64,000 nt of DNA from Microcoleus sp. FACHB-672 (GTDB lineage Bacteria; Cyanobacteriota; Cyanobacteriia; Cyanobacteriales; Oscillatoriaceae), in the NCBI RefSeq assembly GCF_014695725.1, contig NZ_JACJOU010000027.1:1-64000 (forward strand), given 5' to 3'. Of this stretch, positions 28,217 through 36,673 are shown one piece after another. Position 1 is the stretch's first letter. The number at the start of each line of letters is the position of its first letter. A program made the translations under genes and the position numbers. The notes under the pieces were generated by a model, which saw only the letters and a program-made list of their open reading frames with translations, had not been told where the DNA came from and ran no database searches.

Positions 28217-28411
28217 TTACTCGAAGCTGCCGCCTGTTTCGTTTGGAGCTTGAAGATTGTCTGGGTCAACATAATGGCAAACTGCGTCATCAATGCAAAT
28301 TAATGCCCAACCGGAGTCATCAATGCCCATAAGCTTGTAAGCAGCTTCTTGAATGAAGAATCCTTTGTGGTTGCGGGTTTCTGGCTTGATTTCAACGTTT
28401 TCATTAGTCAT
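28217..28411 (-). CDS. Small conserved-looking hypothetical protein
   Basis: This 64-residue acidic protein begins MTNENVEIKPETRNHKGFF and contains two cysteines in ALICIDDAVCHYVDPDN. I did not recognise a family. Its composition is that of a folded small protein, not a random frame, and a GGAG lies upstream of the ATG at 28411. It is an isolated gene between the DCC oxidoreductase and the TPR gene. No function is offered. Confidence 0.6.
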   Translation of the reverse strand: MTNENVEIKPETRNHKGFFIQEAAYKLMGIDDSGWALICIDDAVCHYVDPDNLQAPNETGGSFE

Positions 28412-28606
28412 GGTAGTCTAAGCTCCGGATGATGTGCAAAATGTTTGTAAGACGAGATAAAAGAATGTTTTATCCTTCAGTTCATAAAATCTTATCATTA
28501 GATTTCACTTTTTTTACGTGTATTTAAGTAAGGAATTATTACAATTCCTACACAATAGAATAAGTTTAGGGATAAATACCGGCACTGGGCTAAGATTTCT
28601 GCCGGC

Positions 28607-29029
28607 CTAATCCTCAAATAGCCACGCTTTGACGCGCTTTAAGCTATCCCAATCCGCTTTTCTACTTAATCCTTCTTCAAGATTGTCTTTAACTTCATCC
28701 CGCAATTCTGCGGAAACCATGATTAATTGCTGCGCCATATCAATGTGTTGGCGCACACCTTTTTGGTTACTTTCGAGCATTGCAATCGCGAGATTGACTC
28801 TAGATTGAGCGTCATGCGGATTTAACTTGACAGACTTCTGAGCAGCCTTGCAAGCCTGAGCCGCCTTATTATCCAACAGATAAAGCCACGCCAAGCACGT
28901 CCAAGCGGGGCTATTTTTAGGGGCGCGTTCGCAAATATCTTTAAAAACCGGAATCAGCGTATCTGGGCCTTCTCCGGCTTTATAGCGGTCTATTCCTTCA
29001 GTAAAAAGAGTTTCAGCAGTTTGAGTCAT
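28607..29029 (-). CDS. Tetratricopeptide-repeat protein
   Basis: The 140-residue soluble protein consists of about three helical TPR-like hairpins. The clearest unit reads SPAWTCLAWLYLLDNKAAQA followed by CKAAQKSVKLNPHDAQSRVN, which has the W-L-G-Y-A-F-A-P pattern of TPRs. It is a probable protein-interaction adaptor; no partner can be named. The frame is open from 29095 with a hydrophobic leader (MFYIFSARFFIVF), but homologous small TPR proteins begin near MTQTAETLFTEG, so the ATG at 29029 is chosen. Neither start has a good ribosome binding site. The SufA-like gene lies just upstream on the same strand, 126 bp away. Confidence 0.85.
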   Translation of the reverse strand: MTQTAETLFTEGIDRYKAGEGPDTLIPVFKDICERAPKNSPAWTCLAWLYLLDNKAAQACKAAQKSVKLNPHDAQSRVNLAIAMLESNQKGVRQHIDMAQQLIMVSAELRDEVKDNLEEGLSRKADWDSLKRVKAWLFED

Positions 29030-29154
29030 AGGAAAATAAAGAGAGAGAGGGAGAGGGAAAACGATGAAGAATCGAGCAGAGAAAATATAGAACAATTCTC
29101 AATGCTCAATTCCCCAAACCTTATGCTCCAATTCCAAGGAGGCTGGGTTTCAAT

Positions 29155-29511
29155 TTAAGCAGAAAAGGACTTGCCACAGCCACAAGTCTGATTGGCATTC
29201 GGGTTGGTGAACTGAAAGCCACCGCCAATCATAGCATTGCTGTAGTCAAGCACTAGACCGTAGAGATATAGAAGGCTGCGCCGGTCGCTGACAACTTTAA
29301 AGCCATCGTAGTCAAAAACCTCATCATCCTCGCGGACATTACTGAGATTCTCAAAATCCATCGTATAGGACATACCTGAGCAGCCACCTTGGCGCACTCC
29401 CACACGCAGACAGAGTTCCTTCCCTTGGCTCTGCTGCAGTGACTTAACCTGCTGCAAGGCGGTTTCAGTAATCTGGATACCGCGTTGTTGAGACTGAGTT
29501 GCTTGTGTCAT
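29155..29511 (-). CDS. Iron-sulfur cluster assembly A-type carrier
   Basis: The 118-residue protein is an A-type carrier (SufA/IscA/ErpA family), which receives Fe-S clusters from a scaffold and passes them to apoproteins. The three invariant cysteines are present: one in [15 protein letters not shown] and two in the C-terminal [11 protein letters not shown]. Length is typical. The N-terminal [20 protein letters not shown] fits cyanobacterial members. It lies outside any suf cluster, as is usual for SufA/IscA in cyanobacteria. Sequence alone does not separate SufA from IscA or ErpA, so no symbol is given. Confidence 0.93.
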   Translation of the reverse strand: MTQATQSQQRGIQITETALQQVKSLQQSQGKELCLRVGVRQGGCSGMSYTMDFENLSNVREDDEVFDYDGFKVVSDRRSLLYLYGLVLDYSNAMIGGGFQFTNPNANQTCGCGKSFSA

Positions 29512-29826
29512 TGGTTTACACGACTCCTTGTGCCGAGATGATACAGGCTGCTAGAGCTTGTCCATCTATTTTATCGAGAACTCGCAGATTGTAGACTTTT
29601 GGCAGACTGCAGGGGCAAAAAACTCTCTATGCTGGTAATAGTAAGTTGAAGTCTATCCAGTTGCTTAAAGTCTTCAACCGTAAGGAAAGAGGGTAGTGCC
29701 GGCAGGCAAGTTGAAAGCTATCGCATCAACTTCAAAAGTGCCTGTAGCAGGAAGTGACTTATCAAAAACTGCGGCTTCTCGCCACTCCCTCATGTATGAT
29801 TGTTCCCTCATCAGTTGACTGAGTCT
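29512..29826. other. Divergent promoter region (315 bp)
   Basis: This region separates the A-type carrier (minus) from the DUF6930-like gene (plus). A short minus-strand frame at 29674-29865 crosses the start of the plus-strand gene and is not accepted as real. No RNA gene or strong hairpin was seen. Confidence 0.45.
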
Positions 29827-31485
29827 ATGACAGCTCTCAATCACTCTACCCGTCGTCGCCTGCAAAATCTACCGCAAATTCCCAGCGTGTGGGAGGGTGA
29901 TCGTCGCCCCTTATCGGCTGAAGATGCTATGAGCCAAGAGTGGGCTGACCCAATTTCTGCGCCAACCGGCACCAGTGAGTGCATTCTTTGGGTAGATGGT
30001 TCACAAGGATTTGTCCGGGCGATGGATATGGTGACACTCGATACCGGCCCTGAAGCCATTGTTCGGACATTGTTGCGGGCGATGGAACACCCCCACAGTC
30101 CTGCACAGCCGGCTCGACCTCAAAAAATTGTTGTCAACGACCGAGAACTGAAGTTTTACCTACGGGGCGTCTTGCAAACGCTGGATATTACGATTGAGTA
30201 TGTACCGGAATTGCCCCTAATTGACGAAATCTTCAGAGGATTTCAAGACGTTGTTAGCACCAAACCGCCCCATCTGCCGCCTCAGTATGCTGAAGTTTTA
30301 ACCCAGAAAGCTTATGATATTTGGCGCGACGCGCCTTGGGAACTGCTGGGCGATCACCAAATTCTATCGGTCGAACTTAACCAGTGGGACGTTGAAACCC
30401 TATATCTCTGCGTTTTGGGAATGCTGGGCGTCGATTATGGAATTTTGCTCTATCGTTCAATCGATTCGCTCAAGCGGTTTCGGCAGCGGGTTTTGGCGAA
30501 TGATTCTATCAACCAGCTTGAAGAAGCTTTCCTCGGTCAAGACTGCCTGTTTCTGAGCTTTGAAAGTATTGGCGATGTCGCAGATGAGTATGAAGACGAC
30601 TTCGATTTAGCCGATCTGCCCCTGTCTGAAATTCAACCAACCTTTGGCAACCTTCACCCACTCGAAGGGCTGCGCTCGTTTCTTTACGAGGAAGAGGCGC
30701 TGACGGCTTGGGTGGCACTTGAAGCCCTACATCGGTTTTTGCGGTCTTCACGTCAAAAACTGGGAGGAGAGGGGGAGGCGTTGCCGAAGTTAAACAGTCG
30801 CTATCGCATTCCTCTGCCAACAGTCGATGATGCCAAACCCTCAATCATCTCCGTTAAAGTTGCCACCCAGCCTGAGTTGGAAAGCGAACTGTTGGAAATG
30901 GCCAACGCTGCAGACGAAGAAGATGATGAGGAGTTTGATGGTGGCCAACCCCTGCTGCGGGATGACTTGGTGCCGGCAAATTCATTTCTGAGTTTAGGTG
31001 TAGTGCCTTGGGAAACCGTGGAATTTCTTCGCACCGGCGTTGATTGCTATCAATCTGGCCCAGTCACTGCTGCCGGCGAAGGGTTGCCGGTGGTTTTGAT
31101 TCAAACCTCGCGCCCCAAAGCCAAAGCGATGATTCAAGAATTGCAAGAGGCCGGCGGGTTAAAGGCAATTTGCTTTAATCGCGGAGAAGACTCGTTTGAC
31201 GAGGTTGTCTACGATCTAGGAATATTACAGACTGACGACGGTCAGTTGCATCTGTTTGGTGAATTTATTGAAGATGATCCGGTTCACGTTGCTGCCCGCA
31301 AAAAGTGGGATCAGCGCTGTAAAAAAACAAAGGGTTACTGTGGTTTAATCATCGCCCAAGGACTAACAGGTGCTTCCCGTGGTAATCCCAAGCTTAAAGA
31401 TATGCTCGCTTTATTTGAGGTGAGATCACTCTCAGCCAAAGACCTCGGACTCGGCCCGTTGCAACTGATTCCCCAATTGGAATAG
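29827..31485 (+). CDS. DUF6930-domain-like cyanobacterial conserved protein
   Basis: This 552-residue soluble protein is of a type conserved in cyanobacteria and annotated with DUF6930. The N-terminal half includes the segments CILWVDGSQGFVRAMDMV and PQKIVVNDRELKFYLRGVLQ and the following EYVPELPLIDEIFRGFQ. The middle is highly acidic (ESIGDVADEYEDDFDLADLP and EEDDEEFDGGQPLL). The C-terminal third (VVLIQTSRPKAKAMIQELQE ...) looks like a second globular domain. There is no membrane segment, signal peptide or catalytic motif that I recognise. The frame opens at 29800, but the ATG at 29827 (MTALNHSTRRRL) begins the conserved part. It is monocistronic. Confidence 0.8.
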   Translation: MTALNHSTRRRLQNLPQIPSVWEGDRRPLSAEDAMSQEWADPISAPTGTSECILWVDGSQGFVRAMDMVTLDTGPEAIVRTLLRAMEHPHSPAQPARPQKIVVNDRELKFYLRGVLQTLDITIEYVPELPLIDEIFRGFQDVVSTKPPHLPPQYAEVLTQKAYDIWRDAPWELLGDHQILSVELNQWDVETLYLCVLGMLGVDYGILLYRSIDSLKRFRQRVLANDSINQLEEAFLGQDCLFLSFESIGDVADEYEDDFDLADLPLSEIQPTFGNLHPLEGLRSFLYEEEALTAWVALEALHRFLRSSRQKLGGEGEALPKLNSRYRIPLPTVDDAKPSIISVKVATQPELESELLEMANAADEEDDEEFDGGQPLLRDDLVPANSFLSLGVVPWETVEFLRTGVDCYQSGPVTAAGEGLPVVLIQTSRPKAKAMIQELQEAGGLKAICFNRGEDSFDEVVYDLGILQTDDGQLHLFGEFIEDDPVHVAARKKWDQRCKKTKGYCGLIIAQGLTGASRGNPKLKDMLALFEVRSLSAKDLGLGPLQLIPQLE

Positions 31486-31713
31486 CAGTAGCAAACACTA
31501 GGCGAAACGCTGAGAACCTGCTTTGCACCGAGTTATTTGAGAGCAGTCCTAACTGAATCAGAATTCTTAAACCGCATCTGTTAGAGGCTGCGGTTGCGAG
31601 ATTCCAGCTTGCCTAACGCCTTAACGCTAAAAAGCAGACACAACAGATTTAGAGAAGCATTGCCACGCGCCCCTAAACTTAAGATTAGGCAAAAATAATC
31701 ATTTAGGGCGTCC

Positions 31714-32709
31714 ATGAGCCAGATTTCTTCTCAAAAATCTCCAACTTCACAAGCTGAGTCTTCCAAACCTGGCTTTTTACAGCAATCTGTTTCCTCGCTT
31801 TATGCCTTCTGGAAGTTCTCTCGCCCCCACACAATTGTTGGCACGAGTCTGAGTGTTTTGGCGTTGTTTGCAGTCACTTATGCTGAAAGCACCGGCACTG
31901 GCTTCACCGGCATCCCGTGGGTGCAACTCTTCGGTACTTGGATTGCCTGTCTGTGTGGCAATGTTTACATTGTCGGGCTAAACCAGCTGGAAGATGTGGA
32001 AATTGACAAAATTAATAAGCCACATTTGCCAATAGCTGCCGGTGAATTTTCGCGCCGGCAAGCCCAGCTCATTGTGGCAATTACCGGCATTCTAGCCTTG
32101 CTGCTGGCGCTGTTACTAGGGCCGTGGTTATTGGGGATGGTAAGTATCAGTTTAGCCCTAGGAACGGCTTATTCCCTACCGCCGGTGCGCTTAAAACGCT
32201 TTCCCTTTTGGGCTTCTTTTTGTATCTTTACCGTCCGGGGAGTGGTTGTTAATTTAGGCTTGTTCCTTCATTTTAACTGGGTGTTTTTGCAGTTAGAAAA
32301 GCTTAGCGTCCCTATCATTCCACCTACTATCTGGGCGCTGACGCTGTTTATTTTGGTCTTTACGTTTGCAATTGCCATCTTTAAAGATATTCCCGATATG
32401 GAAGGTGATCGGCAATACAACATCACCACTTTTACCCTGCAAATGGGTGCGCCGGCAGTCTTTAATCTTGCCCGATGGGTGTTAACCGTATGCTACCTTT
32501 CTCTGACGCTTGCCGGTTGGCTTTGGCTGCCGACCGTTAATCCTTTATTCTTAGCCATTACTCATCTGATTGCCTTGAGTTTGATGTGGTGGCGCAGCAA
32601 GCAGGTAGATTTGCGGAATAAAGCCGAAATTGCACAGTTTTATCAATTTATTTGGAAACTCTTTTTCTTAGAATATCTGCTCTTTCCTGCTGCCTGTTTT
32701 TTAGGTTAA
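31714..32709 (+). CDS. hpt: Homogentisate phytyltransferase
   Basis: The 331-residue integral membrane protein belongs to the UbiA prenyltransferase family, and its closest remembered relatives are cyanobacterial homogentisate phytyltransferases (slr1736/VTE2 type), which join phytyl diphosphate to homogentisate in the first committed step of tocopherol synthesis. Both aspartate motifs are present: NQLEDVEIDKINKPHLPIA (N-x-x-x-D-x-x-x-D) and FKDIPDMEGDRQYNITTF. Eight to nine hydrophobic helices are visible. The first 25 residues are polar and Ser-rich. It could instead be another aromatic prenyltransferase (for example homogentisate solanesyltransferase in plants), but that is less likely. 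An AGGG lies before the ATG. It is monocistronic. Confidence 0.88.
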   Translation: MSQISSQKSPTSQAESSKPGFLQQSVSSLYAFWKFSRPHTIVGTSLSVLALFAVTYAESTGTGFTGIPWVQLFGTWIACLCGNVYIVGLNQLEDVEIDKINKPHLPIAAGEFSRRQAQLIVAITGILALLLALLLGPWLLGMVSISLALGTAYSLPPVRLKRFPFWASFCIFTVRGVVVNLGLFLHFNWVFLQLEKLSVPIIPPTIWALTLFILVFTFAIAIFKDIPDMEGDRQYNITTFTLQMGAPAVFNLARWVLTVCYLSLTLAGWLWLPTVNPLFLAITHLIALSLMWWRSKQVDLRNKAEIAQFYQFIWKLFFLEYLLFPAACFLG

Positions 32710-33381
32710 AAATGTGGTGCTTTTCAGAGGGTTTGCCAACGTTAAATTTTAGGTTTGAAAACCTGCCGGTGTAAAAAATCCGTCATCCCGTTTTTGCAAA
32801 TATCCCAGGAGGGGCGCAATTCTCAGCGTGCCCTCCCGGCATAGCATTCGGCTAATAAATGCTTTGTTTAACCCCTAACTTATCGCGTTGCCAATGCTTC
32901 ATCCTGAGTGAGAAAGTTAGTCTGCTCCTGATAAGCTTCGATAAATCAGTCGTCAATATTAGTTTTCGCAATTTTTTAAGGTTAATAAAACCCAAATTAA
33001 AATAAGCTGGATTATTCCTATAAATACTTTTACTTTTATTTTAGATAAGTTTCTACTAACTTATTAAATTTCAATTTAAAAGCTTAAGTTATAAAAAAAT
33101 ATTTGTACAAACGAACTCAGCCTTAAGGCTGACATATTCCTCATGGATGAAATATCAAATAGCAGTTCTGCCTATAGCGGGATGGAATGACCGGCAAAGT
33201 CGAGGAATATGAAGTGGAACCGGAAGTGCTGCACCTGCGCTGTTGTCGGGAATCAGCAAATTCTTTAGGTTTATATCTGAAGAATTAATATTCAATCGAA
33301 ACACGGTTTTGCAACAGCGCTGGTTCATTAAGATCCCGCCTAAACATGGCGTCCCGTAACGTACAGTCAATACGAGATCCA
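32710..33381. other. Non-coding region (672 bp) with palindromes and possible element remnant
   Basis: No credible gene was found. The second half holds a perfect 16-bp palindrome TCAGCCTTAAGGCTGA (33118-33133), directly followed by a 10-bp inverted repeat CATATTCCTC (33133-33142) / GAGGAATATG (33202-33211). Downstream of that a short frame reads ...YEVEPEVLHLRCCRESANSL, which could be the end of a decayed mobile gene. The first half is AT-rich. Confidence 0.45.
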
Positions 33382-33873
33382 ATGAACATAACATATCCAC
33401 AGGGCAGAAAATTTATACGTCCGCTAGCGCTGTTGCTGACAGCTTTACTAGGTCTTCCACTGTTTACAGCTTGCTCTTCGCAAACCGCCGCACCGCCACC
33501 ACCCATTGACAATACCCGTGGTGGGTCAGCCCCTTACAATTCTCCACAACAACCTAGGGCACGGCAGGGACTGTCAAATACCCAGAAAGTGGCAATTTTG
33601 GCCGGCGCAGCGGGTCTTTACTATCTCTACAACCAGCAAAAGAACGCCAAAGGCCAAGGGCCGCAGGGACAGTATTACCTTTCTAAAAACGGGCGCGTTT
33701 ACTACCGCGACGCCCAAAATCGCCCCCACTGGGTAACGCCGCCTCAGGGTGGAATTCAAGTTCCAGAGTCAGAGGCGCAACAGTATCGGGACTTCCAAGG
33801 CTATAACAACCAGCCTACAGGCCGTGATCTCACCGGCTTAGGTTCTGCCCCAGTTCCAGCGCAACAGTATTAG
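33382..33873 (+). CDS. Predicted lipoprotein with glycine/glutamine-rich C-terminus
   Basis: The 163-residue protein starts with a typical lipoprotein signal: a basic n-region (MNITYPQGRKFIRP), a hydrophobic core, then the lipobox FTAC (LLGLPLFTACSSQ). A proline-rich linker (APPPPID) leads to a hydrophobic AILAGAAGLYYLYNQQ segment and a region with YYLSKNGRVYYRDAQNRPHW, which looks like a small beta-structured domain. No function was recognised. The frame is open from 33346, but the ATG at 33382 gives the correct signal peptide. The gene precedes the acidic repeat protein with a strong hairpin between them. Confidence 0.75.
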   Translation: MNITYPQGRKFIRPLALLLTALLGLPLFTACSSQTAAPPPPIDNTRGGSAPYNSPQQPRARQGLSNTQKVAILAGAAGLYYLYNQQKNAKGQGPQGQYYLSKNGRVYYRDAQNRPHWVTPPQGGIQVPESEAQQYRDFQGYNNQPTGRDLTGLGSAPVPAQQY

Positions 33874-33918
33874 TTTTGACAGCAAGCGCCCGAACCGGGA
33901 CGAAAAACACAGGAAAGA

Positions 33919-33962
33919 AAACGGCTATTTACCAGAGGGATATATCCCTCAAATAGCCGTTT
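33919..33962. other. Long bulged hairpin upstream of the acidic repeat gene
   Basis: A 12-bp perfect outer stem (AAACGGCTATTT at 33919-33930 / AAATAGCCGTTT at 33951-33962) encloses a second self-complementary block GAGGGATATATCCCTC (33935-33950). Four unpaired bases ACCA lie on the 5' side only. It ends 34 bases before the repeat gene's start and could terminate the lipoprotein transcript or form the 5' untranslated region of the next one. Confidence 0.7.
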
Positions 33963-33996
33963 CACAACACTTTAAAAACAAAAACGGAGATAAATC

Positions 33997-34407
33997 ATGG
34001 TAGACGGATTTTTGCGATTGATGAAGGATGCCCTCGGCAATGGCGATCAGCAATCTGATCAAGATGGCTATGATGATCGGCAGGTACGCCCAGCCAGTCA
34101 AGATCCATACGGCGATCCCGCTGATTCCGGAAACTATGACAACGTCATCCCCGCCAGCCAAGATCCTTATGGCGACCCAGGAGATCAATACGGTGGGCAA
34201 TTCGGCAATGTGATCCCGGCTAGCCAAGATCCTTATGGCGACCCAGGAGATCAATACGGCGGGCAATACGGTAACGTGATCCCCGCCAGCCAAGATCCTT
34301 ATGGCGATCCAGCGGATAGCGGCTATGTTGACGATGGATTCGGTAACGTGATCCCAGCTAGCCAAGATCCTTACGGCGACCCCGCTGATCAGGAAGGCCG
34401 CTGGTAA
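33997..34407 (+). CDS. Acidic five-repeat protein of unknown function
   Basis: This 136-residue protein opens with MVDGFLRLMKDALGNGD. It then carries five copies of PASQDPYGDP, four of them preceded by N/V-I or V-I, separated by 8-14 residues rich in Gly, Tyr, Asp and Gln (for example DQYGGQYGN). The two central units are almost identical in DNA as well as protein (about 66-bp period). It is very acidic, with no cysteine, signal peptide or membrane segment, and is probably disordered or an unusual extended fold. Similar proteins have been labelled 'translation initiation factor' in some cyanobacterial genomes; nothing here supports that. CGGAG precedes the ATG. It is flanked by a bulged hairpin and a strong terminator, so it forms its own transcript. 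Confidence 0.78.
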   Translation: MVDGFLRLMKDALGNGDQQSDQDGYDDRQVRPASQDPYGDPADSGNYDNVIPASQDPYGDPGDQYGGQFGNVIPASQDPYGDPGDQYGGQYGNVIPASQDPYGDPADSGYVDDGFGNVIPASQDPYGDPADQEGRW

Positions 34408-34472
34408 GCCATCGCTGATTTACCGGCTAAGTTATAAGCCGGCAGTCTTAGAGATAGCCCGTTAAAACAAAT

Positions 34473-34514
34473 AAGAGGCAGTAGCGTATCACGTTGCTGC
34501 CTCTTGTTTTTTTT
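34473..34514 (+). terminator. Rho-independent terminator of the acidic repeat gene
   Basis: A 14-bp stem (AAGAGGCAGTAGCG / CGTTGCTGCCTCTT, two G-U pairs) with a five-base loop is followed by G and eight T residues. It lies 65 bases after the stop codon. Confidence 0.88.
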
Positions 34515-34664
34515 AAGGGTAGATACCAGGCACGATGCCTGCGACTCGGTAGTTAAGCTGGAACTTGATTTAGCAGGTGTTTGCTTACCGGCAGTTAAAG
34601 ACTGATAATTTTGTTTGATCTGACACCGTTCGGCTGCCGGTTGAACAAAATTCAAAAAAATGAT

Positions 34665-34946
34665 ATGCGTTTAATTTTGTACAGTAAGCCCGGTTGCCAT
34701 TTGTGCGAGGGGTTGCAAGAAAAGCTCGAACAAATACAAGGCATCGATTTTGAGCTGGAAATCCGCGATATTACGACCCGTGAGGATTGGTTCCAGGCGT
34801 ATCAGTATGAGATTCCTGTACTGTGCAGAACTGCCGCTGCAAGCGAAGTGCCGACAGCCGAAGAACCACTTCCCCGCCCTTCTCCCCGGGCTTCATTACA
34901 GCAGTTGGCACAAATGTTACAGAAATATTTCCCGAATAATCGTTAA
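34665..34946 (+). CDS. Glutaredoxin-like protein (DUF836 type)
   Basis: The 93-residue protein has the thioredoxin-fold start MRLILYSKPGCHLCEGLQEK, with the redox motif C-H-L-C, followed by the acidic strand IDFELEIRDITTREDWFQAY and the cis-proline region YEIPVL. This is the pattern of the small glutaredoxin-like/DUF836 proteins, presumably cytoplasmic redox carriers. The frame is open from 34611, but the first 18 residues do not belong to the fold; the ATG at 34665 is chosen. The gene ends 39 bp before murE on the same strand, so they probably form an operon, a pairing I have seen in other cyanobacteria but cannot check here. Confidence 0.85.
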   Translation: MRLILYSKPGCHLCEGLQEKLEQIQGIDFELEIRDITTREDWFQAYQYEIPVLCRTAAASEVPTAEEPLPRPSPRASLQQLAQMLQKYFPNNR

Positions 34947-34985
34947 CAATAGGCAAAATATGAAGTGGTGTGAGGAATCACGGAT

Positions 34986-36485
34986 ATGAAACTGCAAGAA
35001 TTATTAGCGACTGTTCCGAATGTTCTGCAATTCCCGACAGAAACGCTTCCCGACGTTGAAGTAACGGGTTTAGCGACCAATTCTCACGCTTGTAAGCCGG
35101 GAGATTTGTTCATTGGGATGCCGGGAACGCGCGTGGATGGCGGAGATTTTTGGCCAAGTGCCCTGGCTGCCGGCGCTGTGGCTGCCCTCGTTTCGCCCCA
35201 AGCCGCCCAGAAAAACGGGCCGGTGAATGGTGCTTGTGTGATCCCTGTAACGGATATGACGCAAGCCTGTGCTTATGTAGCGGCTGCGTTTTATGGACAG
35301 CCGGCGCAACAGTTGAAAATGGTGGGCGTCACCGGCACCAATGGCAAAACCACAACCACCCATCTGATAGAATTTTTAACCACCCAACTTCAGTTGCCCA
35401 CAGCCTTATTCGGCACGCTGTACGCCCGTTGGCCGGGTTTTGTGCAAACAGCGGTTCATACTACGCCTTTTGCCGTGGAATTGCAGCAACAACTGGCATC
35501 AGCAGCAAAAGCCGGTGCTCAAGTTGGGGTGATGGAAGTCAGTTCTCACGCATTGGCACAAGGGCGGGTGATGGGTTGCCCGTTTGAAGTCGCGGTGTTT
35601 ACCAACCTGACTCAGGATCACTTGGATTTTCACCGCGATATGGAAGATTATTTTGAGGCAAAGGCGCTGCTATTTAGCCCGAATTATCTTCAAAAACGCG
35701 CTGTAATTAACGCAGATGATGCTTATGGCAAGCGGTTAATTGCTCAGTTGCCGGCAGAAAAAGTTTGGAGCTACAGCACCTCCGATTCTACTGCTGATTT
35801 GTGGGCAAGCGATTTAAAATACTCTCCCACCGGCGTTAAGGGAATTTTGCATACGCCGGCTGGAGATGCTGAATTTTACTTGCCTTTGGTGGGTCAGTAC
35901 AATTTAGCGAATATGCTGGCTGCGGTGGGTGCCGGCTTGCATCTCGGTTTAGACTTGCAACAAATGGTTAAGGCACTGCTACAGTTTCCAGGAGTGCCGG
36001 GACGGATGGAACGGGTGCATATCCAAGCGGATCAAGATATCAGCGTGATTGTAGATTATGCCCACACGCCCGATAGTTTAGAAAATTTGCTCAAAGCAGC
36101 ACGGCCTTTTATTCCAGGTAATATGATTTGTGTGTTTGGTTGCGGGGGAGATCGTGACCGCACCAAGCGTCCGTTGATGGGTAAGATTGTTGCAGAATTG
36201 GCTGATAAAGTTGTGGTGACTTCAGATAACCCACGCACTGAAGATCCTGAACGAATTTTGCAAGATATTTTAGCCGGCATTCCTGAATCTGCTCAGCCGG
36301 CAGTCTTAGGTGATCGCGCAACTGCTATTCGTGCGGCGATCTTACTCGCTAAGCCTGGGGACGGTGTTTTAATTGCCGGTAAAGGGCATGAAGACTATCA
36401 AATTCTAGGAACTGAAAAAATTCACTTCGATGATCGCGAACACGCCCGATCTGCTTTAATGGAGCGTTTATCTGTTATTGCCTGA
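34986..36485 (+). CDS. murE: UDP-N-acetylmuramyl-tripeptide synthetase (meso-diaminopimelate-adding)
   Basis: The 499-residue Mur ligase adds the third residue of the peptidoglycan stem peptide in the cytoplasm. The ATP-binding loop GTNGKTTTTHLIEF is at about residue 115-128, the central domain holds the carbamylated-lysine region, and the C-terminal domain carries DNPRTEDPE. D-N-P-R is the signature for meso-diaminopimelate; lysine-adding enzymes have a different motif there. Length is typical. GAGG lies about 10 bases before the ATG. It follows the glutaredoxin-like gene by 39 bp and ends at a clear terminator. Confidence 0.97.
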   Translation: MKLQELLATVPNVLQFPTETLPDVEVTGLATNSHACKPGDLFIGMPGTRVDGGDFWPSALAAGAVAALVSPQAAQKNGPVNGACVIPVTDMTQACAYVAAAFYGQPAQQLKMVGVTGTNGKTTTTHLIEFLTTQLQLPTALFGTLYARWPGFVQTAVHTTPFAVELQQQLASAAKAGAQVGVMEVSSHALAQGRVMGCPFEVAVFTNLTQDHLDFHRDMEDYFEAKALLFSPNYLQKRAVINADDAYGKRLIAQLPAEKVWSYSTSDSTADLWASDLKYSPTGVKGILHTPAGDAEFYLPLVGQYNLANMLAAVGAGLHLGLDLQQMVKALLQFPGVPGRMERVHIQADQDISVIVDYAHTPDSLENLLKAARPFIPGNMICVFGCGGDRDRTKRPLMGKIVAELADKVVVTSDNPRTEDPERILQDILAGIPESAQPAVLGDRATAIRAAILLAKPGDGVLIAGKGHEDYQILGTEKIHFDDREHARSALMERLSVIA

Positions 36486-36528
36486 CAGCATTCTAAGCTG
36501 TGTTTTAAGCAAGTTTAAACATCCAATA

Positions 36529-36556
36529 AGCGGGCTAACAACCCGCTTTTCTTTTT
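36529..36556 (+). terminator. Rho-independent terminator of murE
   Basis: A 6-bp stem AGCGGG / CCCGCT with loop CTAACAA is followed by TTTTCTTTTT, 43 bases after the murE stop. Confidence 0.85.
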
Positions 36557-36673
36557 GTTAAAATTTATTAAATTTTGAAGATTGGATGAATCCAAGAATA
36601 AGCCTTTTATCAAAATTTTGTCTAAAATAGGATATTGATTGACAACGGAAATTGAGAAAATAAAGATAAGTTT

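Noticed and set aside
29674-29865. Minus-strand frame of 63 codons crossing the start of the DUF6930-like gene
   Set aside because: The sequence looks slightly protein-like, but it overlaps a certain gene start, has no ribosome binding site and was not recognised.
34084-34404. Regularly spaced repeats considered as a CRISPR-like array
   Set aside because: The repeats are in frame inside one gene, the period is 54-72 bp with variable spacers that are also similar to each other, and no cas gene is near.
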